A stretch of 8,674 nt of DNA from NCBI GenBank assembly GCA_030635995.1, contig DAOVXU010000061.1, positions 1 to 8,674 of the forward strand, read 5' to 3'. This DNA comes from Arcobacter sp. GTDB taxonomy: Bacteria > Campylobacterota > Campylobacteria > Campylobacterales > Arcobacteraceae. Below, piece by piece: positions 4,835 through 8,674 of this stretch (the stretch's first letter is position 1; every line of letters starts with the position of its first letter). Made by a program: the position numbers and the translations under genes. Below the pieces are notes generated by a model. It did no database searches, had not been told where the DNA came from, and worked only from the letters and a program-made list of their open reading frames with translations.

Positions 4835-6121
4835 ATGAAAAAGACGGAACAAACTAATAAAGCTATTTGTATAAGTGCTATTGCCTCAAATCAAGGTAAA
4901 ACTATACTGACCTCTGCACTTTTATACCACTACAAAAATAGTGTACGACCATATAAAATAGGACCAGATTTTATAGACCCTCAATTTCATACTAAAATTG
5001 CGAATACTCCTAGTATTAATCTTGATAGTTTTATGATGAATCAATCACAAGTAAGATGGATATATGATAACTATAATGATAAAAATATATCTATTTTAGA
5101 GGGTGTGATGGGATTTTATGATGGTTTTGATAAGGGATGTAGTGCTTATGACGTTACTAAACTTTTAGATATCCCAACTGTTCTTATACTTGATGGAAGT
5201 GGTAGTTATATAACTATTAGTGCTGTTTTAAAAGGACTTAAAGAGTATAAAAAAGATAATACAATAAAAGGTGTTGTCTTAAATAAGCTTAGTTCTTCTA
5301 TGCATTATGAACTTATAAAAAAGCATATTTTGGTTGATTTTGATGATGTTGTTGTTCTTGGGTGGATTGGTAAAAATTTGGATAGTTTAAAAGATACACA
5401 TCTTGGGCTTGATCTAAATTCTATTGAAAAACTGGAATCTATCTCTAAAGAGGTATTGAAAAATATTGATATAAGTGCTTTAGAAAATTTAGCAATATCT
5501 TCAACTTCTAAAGAAACTAAAAATATTTATCCTTTTGATAAGTTAGAAAAATCAAATAAGAAAATAGCAATAGTTAGTGATAAAAACTTTAGTTTTCTAT
5601 ATCATGATAATATTCAATTTTTAAAAGAGATTTTTAGTGAAGTTGTTGTGGTAAATAGTGTAGATGATGATATTATTGAAGATGATGTTGATATGGTTTA
5701 TATAGTTGGTGGATATGTTGAAACTACACAACACTACAATAATATAAAAGATTCAATTAATTTTAGAAATTCATTGATAAAGCATAGTGAAACAAAACCA
5801 ATCTATGCAGAGTGTGCTGGGCTTTTATATCTTGGAAATAGGGTGGATGAAAAGAAAATGTCTGCTATTTTAGATGTAGATTTTACACTTCAAGAAAAGA
5901 GAAGTCGTTTAGGGTATTATTACAATTGTAAAAATATAAAGGGTCACTCATTTCACTACACGAAACCTACTGATCTAAAAGATGGATTTTGTACATTGTC
6001 TAAAAAAAGATATGGCAAAGGTGAAGTTGCAAGCTGGCAAAAAAGTAAAGTATATGGTACATACCTACATATATTTTTAAGAAATAATACAAGTGTGATA
6101 AAGGAATATTTTGAAATTTAA
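4835..6121 (+). CDS. cbiA: Cobyrinate a,c-diamide synthase (CbiA/CobB type)
   Basis: CbiA uses ATP and glutamine to amidate the a and c side chains of cobyrinate (or hydrogenobyrinate) in cobalamin synthesis. The N-terminal ATP-binding domain has a modified P-loop, ASNQGKT (17-23), then KIGPDFIDPQFH (41-52) and EGVMGFYDG (89-97). The C-terminal class I glutaminase domain has VGGY (291-294), nucleophile C327 in AECAGLLYL, RLGYY (358-362), GHSFHY (370-375) and the catalytic-type H412 in TYLHIF. At 428 residues it is slightly short for the family (about 450) but complete. The glutaminase elbow AECAG and VGGY replace the commoner GECGG and PGGYPE forms. The ATG has no strong ribosome binding site. 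CbiC begins inside the last 11 nt of this gene, so the two are coupled. Confidence 0.93.
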   Translation: MKKTEQTNKAICISAIASNQGKTILTSALLYHYKNSVRPYKIGPDFIDPQFHTKIANTPSINLDSFMMNQSQVRWIYDNYNDKNISILEGVMGFYDGFDKGCSAYDVTKLLDIPTVLILDGSGSYITISAVLKGLKEYKKDNTIKGVVLNKLSSSMHYELIKKHILVDFDDVVVLGWIGKNLDSLKDTHLGLDLNSIEKLESISKEVLKNIDISALENLAISSTSKETKNIYPFDKLEKSNKKIAIVSDKNFSFLYHDNIQFLKEIFSEVVVVNSVDDDIIEDDVDMVYIVGGYVETTQHYNNIKDSINFRNSLIKHSETKPIYAECAGLLYLGNRVDEKKMSAILDVDFTLQEKRSRLGYYYNCKNIKGHSFHYTKPTDLKDGFCTLSKKRYGKGEVASWQKSKVYGTYLHIFLRNNTSVIKEYFEI

Positions 6122-6821
6122 ACAAGAACAACCGCCTATTAATATAGGTGCTGATATATCTGTAAAATCTTTTGAGATGATTGAGGAGGAGTTACAAACT
6201 TTTCCAAAAGCTAAAGAGTTTGATAAGAATGAGATAGAAGTTATAAGTAGGCTTATACATACCTCTACTTGCTTTGAGCAAGTGCTTGAAAATATCTGCT
6301 TTACAGATAATGCTATCCCTAGAATACAAGAGTTGTTAAAAGCAAAAGCAAAAATAATTGTTGATGTAAATATGATAAAAGTTGGGCTAAGTCAATTTTA
6401 TCTTGATACATATGATAATGAAGTAATTTGTTATATAAGTGAAAAATTTACTTATGAAAGAGCAGAAAAGAATAAAACTACAAGAAGTTATGCAGCAGTT
6501 GTAGAAGCTATAAAAAGACATAAAGATGAGCCTATGATATTGGCTTGTGGTAATGCTCCTACATTTATATATGCAGCTATTAATACTCTACTTGATGAGG
6601 GTGTTGATCTTAAAAATGTAGCATTTTTATTATTTCCTGTGGGATTTGTAAATGTTGTTGAGTCTAAAGATTATGGTAAAAGATTTTGTGAGCAGTTTGA
6701 TATCCCTGCTGTTATTATGGAGGGACGATTTGGTAGTTCTACTATGACAGTTGCTACTTTACACGCTACATATAAACTTATCAAAGATTATGATGGTGTT
6801 ACAAAGTATAACGGGAAATAG
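6111..6821 (+). CDS. cbiC: Precorrin-8X / cobalt-precorrin-8 methylmutase
   Basis: CbiC (CobH in the aerobic pathway) moves the C-11 methyl group to C-12, converting (cobalt-)precorrin-8 to (hydrogeno/co)byrinate, the substrate of the cbiA product. Residues 47-53 (RLIHTST) hold the catalytic histidine H50. Other family signatures are IIVDVNMIKVG (82-92), TTRSYAAVVEA (123-133), ACGNAPTFIY (145-154), LLFPVGFVNVVESK (173-186) and EGRFGSSTMTVATLHA (204-219). Length (236) is slightly above the usual 210-225 because of a short N-terminal extension. The TTG start is chosen because AAGGA (6101-6105) lies 5 nt upstream and no ATG fits before the conserved region. It overlaps cbiA by 11 nt. The loop after H50 reads TSTCFE where TTGDF-type sequence is common. 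Confidence 0.93.
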   Translation: MKFKQEQPPINIGADISVKSFEMIEEELQTFPKAKEFDKNEIEVISRLIHTSTCFEQVLENICFTDNAIPRIQELLKAKAKIIVDVNMIKVGLSQFYLDTYDNEVICYISEKFTYERAEKNKTTRSYAAVVEAIKRHKDEPMILACGNAPTFIYAAINTLLDEGVDLKNVAFLLFPVGFVNVVESKDYGKRFCEQFDIPAVIMEGRFGSSTMTVATLHATYKLIKDYDGVTKYNGK

Positions 6822-6824
6822 AGT

Positions 6825-6992
6825 ATGTGTTTGATTATCGCTTCGGTTTTTTTATATTTGGGATATAGTTTCTTCCTAGAGGGTGATATTTTAAGTGCTA
6901 GTATAAATGGTGTTATTGCTATTTTATTTATGAGTTTGATGGTACGAAATATTCTTAAGACAAGAGAAGAGAGAAAAGCAAATGGAAAATAA
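6825..6992 (+). CDS. 55-residue two-helix membrane protein in the cobalamin operon
   Basis: The frame begins MCLIIASVFLYLG and ends REERKANGK. It has two hydrophobic segments at about 2-18 and 22-40, joined by a short acidic turn (LEGD), and a basic tail at 41-55. This predicts a hairpin with the tail in the cytoplasm. I do not recognise the family. The frame is supported by context: it starts 3 nt after the cbiC stop, and its stop overlaps the ATG of the next gene by 11 nt, filling the gap in the same coupled style as its neighbours. The ribosome binding site is modest (GGGA at 6813-6816). It might help anchor a cobalamin enzyme or the ferredoxin-like protein at the membrane, but that is speculation. 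Confidence 0.65.
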   Translation: MCLIIASVFLYLGYSFFLEGDILSASINGVIAILFMSLMVRNILKTREERKANGK

Positions 6993-7431
6993 AAAGATAA
7001 ATATTATGGGTAGTGAAGTGGTTGATGGTTTTGAGTGTAAGCCAAAAGTACTTGACTCAAATAAACCTATAATGCACTATAAAACTTTAATATATGTTTG
7101 TGAAGATGAGAGATGTTCAAAAGCTAGTGGAGTTGATAAAGCCAAAGAGTTAAGAGAGATACTAAAAGATATAAACATTGAAACTGGAAAAAATCGTATA
7201 AAAGTAAGTAGAAGTATGTGTCAAGGTGCATGTAGATTTAGACAAGTTATGCAGATAAATGAAAATACAAAAGCAAATGGTTATGAGCCAAATAATGGTA
7301 TTTGGTTAAAGCATACTCATAAGTTTACAAGAGAAGAGTATGAGGAGTTATTTTTAGCACTTAGTTTAAATAAAAGTTTAGATAATTTTTCTTCAATTGA
7401 TATGAAAGTGTATGGAGACATAAATGAATAA
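6982..7431 (+). CDS. Thioredoxin-like [2Fe-2S] ferredoxin domain protein
   Basis: This 149-residue protein has a C40-x4-C45 pair (YVCEDERC) and a C80-x3-C84 pair (SMCQGACRF), 35 residues apart, the four-cysteine pattern of thioredoxin-fold [2Fe-2S] ferredoxins. Helix-rich sequence (DKAKELREIL) lies between the pairs, and a GIWLK-x-H-T-H segment (106-113) corresponds to the usual GVWY strand. Residues 1-32 form an extension with another cysteine (C19). It is a soluble cytoplasmic electron carrier by family. Coupling to cbiA and cbiC suggests it supplies electrons for a cobalamin step such as cobalt reduction or ring contraction, which is an inference. The ATG overlaps the end of the 55-residue gene; its own stop overlaps the next gene by 8 nt. 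Confidence 0.82.
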   Translation: MENKKINIMGSEVVDGFECKPKVLDSNKPIMHYKTLIYVCEDERCSKASGVDKAKELREILKDINIETGKNRIKVSRSMCQGACRFRQVMQINENTKANGYEPNNGIWLKHTHKFTREEYEELFLALSLNKSLDNFSSIDMKVYGDINE

Positions 7432-7975
7432 AATACAAAATACAACAACACTAACAAAAGATATACAAAATCTAATAAGCACCTCTCAAGAAATAGCAAT
7501 CAAAGCAGTTGATACCCAACGAGTTATTTTGTATTGGAATATTGGTAAAAGGATATTTGAAGAGGTTCAAGATAAAAAAGATAGAGCTGATTATGGTAAA
7601 CAAATTATAAAAACTTTATCTGTTGAGTTAGAACCTATTTATGGAAGTGGTTATTCTTATATGCAACTCTACCTTTTTCTACAGCTTTATAAAATGTTTC
7701 CAATTGTGAACGCACTGCGTTCACAATTGAATTGGAGTCAATATAAGCTTTTAATACGAATTGATAATGAAGACAAAAGAGAATTTTATATAGCAGAAAG
7801 TGTTAAAAATTGTTGGAGCAAAAGGGAGCTAGAGAGACAAATAAATACATCACTCTTTGAAAGGTCACTACTTTATAAAGAGTATGAGAATGAATTGGAA
7901 AAAGTGCCACTAGTGGTGGCACAAATTGACAGTGAAAAAATAGCACAAACAAATGGGCAACTATTGGTTGCATAA
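7424..7975 (+). CDS. Truncated, probably chimeric DUF1016 (YhcG-type) protein
   Basis: Residues 10-150 match the DUF1016 N-terminal domain: VILYWNIGKRIFEE (34-47), DYGKQIIKTLSVELEP (56-71), LYLFLQLYKMFP (82-93), QLNWSQYKLLIRI (101-113), REFYIAESVKNCWSKRELERQI (119-140). Full YhcG proteins are about 340 residues with a C-terminal PD-(D/E)XK nuclease domain; here the protein stops at 183 and lacks it. After SLL (148-150) the sequence YKEYENELEKVPLVVAQ resembles a second copy of the helix and linker that precede the IPWxHN motif, so the tail seems to come from another DUF1016 gene. It may survive as a DNA-binding domain or be a decaying gene. GGAG (7414-7417) lies 6 nt before ATG, and the start overlaps the ferredoxin stop by 8 nt. 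It contains two palindromes (7701-7729 and 7904-7922). Confidence 0.82.
   Translation: MNKIQNTTTLTKDIQNLISTSQEIAIKAVDTQRVILYWNIGKRIFEEVQDKKDRADYGKQIIKTLSVELEPIYGSGYSYMQLYLFLQLYKMFPIVNALRSQLNWSQYKLLIRIDNEDKREFYIAESVKNCWSKRELERQINTSLFERSLLYKEYENELEKVPLVVAQIDSEKIAQTNGQLLVA
7701..7729. repeat. 29-bp perfect palindrome within the first DUF1016 gene
   Basis: The arms CAATTGTGAACGCA (7701-7714) and TGCGTTCACAATTG (7716-7729) are perfect inverted repeats around one central C. It encodes residues about 93-102 (PIVNALRSQL), the linker just before QLNWSQY, and is followed by AATTGA (7725-7730). Confidence 0.9.
7904..7922. repeat. 19-bp inverted repeat in the DUF1016 relic junction
   Basis: GTGCCAC (7904-7910) and GTGGCAC (7916-7922) pair around TAGTG. 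A nested perfect palindrome CCACTAGTGG lies at 7907-7916. AATTGA follows at 7924-7929. It encodes VPLVVA in what looks like the linker of a second DUF1016 copy. Confidence 0.8.
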
Positions 7976-8047
7976 ATACCATGGACACATAATACAATAA
8001 GTAATGATAAAAAATCAGTTTTAGCTGTAGTAAAAAAGGTAAAATAA
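7976..8047 (+). pseudogene. Relic of a DUF1016 gene after an in-frame stop
   Basis: Reading on in the same frame past the TAA at 7973-7975 gives IPWTHNTISNDKKSVLAVVKK and a stop at 8045-8047. IPWTHN matches the DUF1016 motif IPWxHN, seen as IPWRHN in the next gene. The segment before the stop, NGQLLVA, leads directly into it, as in LLAKIPW-type family members. A single A-to-T change (AAA to TAA) would explain the stop. The remainder of the domain is missing, so this is a fragment left by deletion or recombination. Confidence 0.6.
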
Positions 8048-8050
8048 GAG

Positions 8051-8674
8051 ATGAGCTTAGAAAAAAATATAAACAATACAAATGAATACAAAAAATTTAT
8101 AATAGATATAAAATATAAAATTCAACACTCTCAAATAAAAATAGCATCAACAGTAAACAGTGCTTTTATAATGTTTTATTGGGAATTAGGAGAGATGATT
8201 TGTTTAAAACAAAAAGAGACAAAATGGGGTAGTAAATTTATAGAGCAGATGGCAAATGATCTAAAAAAAAAGTTTCCATCTTTAAAAGGGTTTTCAAGAA
8301 CAAACTTATTTTATATCAAAAAATTTTATGAATTTTATTCTACAAATTTAGTCCACCACAATGGTGGACTAATTGAAAGTATAATTTTTCAAATACCTTG
8401 GAGACATAATGTAGATATATTTAATAAAGTTAAAACAATAGATGAAGCTAAATATTACATACAACAAACTATTTTAAATAATTGGAGCAGAGATATATTA
8501 GCTTTAAATATAAAAACAGATCTATTTAAAAGAGATGGAAATAGTATCAATAATTTTAAAACTACATTGCCCAAGATACAATCAGACTTAGCAATTCAAA
8601 CTATCAAAGACCCTTATGTTTTTGACTTCTTAACATTTGAAAAGCCTTTTGTAGAAAAAGATATTGAAAAAAAA
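8051..8674 (+). CDS. DUF1016 (YhcG-type) PD-(D/E)XK nuclease family protein, 3' end beyond window
   Basis: The frame is open for 208 codons from ATG to the window edge. The DUF1016 N-terminal domain is complete: AFIMFYWELGEMI (38-50), WGSKFIEQMANDLKKKFP (59-76), GFSRTNLFYIKKFYEFYS (80-97), IPWRHNVDIFNKVKTIDEAKYYI (115-137), NNWSRDILALNI (143-154). The start of the nuclease part follows: LPKIQSDLAIQTIKDPYVFDFL (173-194). The catalytic D-x-n-E-x-K residues would lie past the right edge. YhcG-type proteins are found near restriction and other defence genes and are regarded as nucleases, but their role is poorly defined. AAAAGG (8034-8039) lies 11 nt before ATG, a weak start signal. It contains a palindrome at 8348-8372. 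Confidence 0.88.
   Translation, partial: MSLEKNINNTNEYKKFIIDIKYKIQHSQIKIASTVNSAFIMFYWELGEMICLKQKETKWGSKFIEQMANDLKKKFPSLKGFSRTNLFYIKKFYEFYSTNLVHHNGGLIESIIFQIPWRHNVDIFNKVKTIDEAKYYIQQTILNNWSRDILALNIKTDLFKRDGNSINNFKTTLPKIQSDLAIQTIKDPYVFDFLTFEKPFVEKDIEKK
8348..8372. repeat. 25-bp palindrome within the second DUF1016 gene
   Basis: TTAGTCCACCA (8348-8358) and TGGTGGACTAA (8362-8372) form a perfect 11-bp inverted repeat around CAA. It encodes LVHHNGGL (about 100-107), the linker just before IIFQIPWRHN. AATTGA follows at 8371-8376. Confidence 0.9.

Noticed and set aside
7317..7499. Open frame on the - strand across the ferredoxin/DUF1016 junction
   Set aside because: It lies antisense to two coupled genes and has no start signal or recognisable protein.
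7803..8091. Hydrophobic open frames on the - strand (7803-8081, 7873-8091)
   Set aside because: They are antisense to the DUF1016 gene and relic. Their hydrophobicity is what AT-rich antisense codons give, and the two overlap each other in different frames.

Overview
The window is AT-rich (roughly 30% GC by eye) and resembles a Campylobacterota (epsilonproteobacterial) chromosome such as an Arcobacter-, Sulfurimonas- or Sulfurospirillum-like genome. That placement is inferred from base composition and gene style; no rRNA or other marker gene is present.

Positions 1-4810 are a chromosomal integron. An IntI-type tyrosine recombinase (3848-4810, +) carries the IntI-specific insert. It diverges from an array of gene cassettes that all read leftward on the - strand. 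Between them lie an attI-like site (core at 3553-3559) and a good candidate cassette promoter (3643-3672, -). Four complete cassettes and one partial cassette follow, separated by four attC sites of 132-134 bp (2748-2879, 1861-1994, 954-1086, 331-463). The boundaries are supported internally: the 5' core of each complete cassette is complementary to the inverse core of its own attC (GTTAGAT, GTTATAA with one mismatch, GTTATCC, GTTATCT). In order from attI, the cassettes encode an exported protein of unknown function, an McrA-like HNH endonuclease, an acidic soluble protein of unknown function, a membrane-anchored protein of unknown function, and a BrnT toxin. The BrnT gene has a TTG start, its own promoter, and runs off the left edge.

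Positions 4835-7431 are a tightly packed cobalamin (vitamin B12) segment that starts 24 bp after intI on the same strand: cbiA (cobyrinate a,c-diamide synthase), cbiC (precorrin-8 methylmutase), a 55-residue two-helix membrane protein, and a thioredoxin-fold [2Fe-2S] ferredoxin-like protein. Neighbouring frames overlap by about 11 nt or are separated by a few bases, which indicates an operon with translational coupling.

Positions 7424-8674 hold DUF1016 (YhcG-type PD-(D/E)XK nuclease) genes. The first is truncated and chimeric, ends at an in-frame stop followed by relic sequence, and overlaps the ferredoxin gene by 8 nt. The second appears intact and runs off the right edge. Three short, near-perfect palindromes of unrelated sequence sit at what appears to be the same linker position of the DUF1016 N-terminal domain in the two genes and the relic. 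This is the most unusual pattern in the window.
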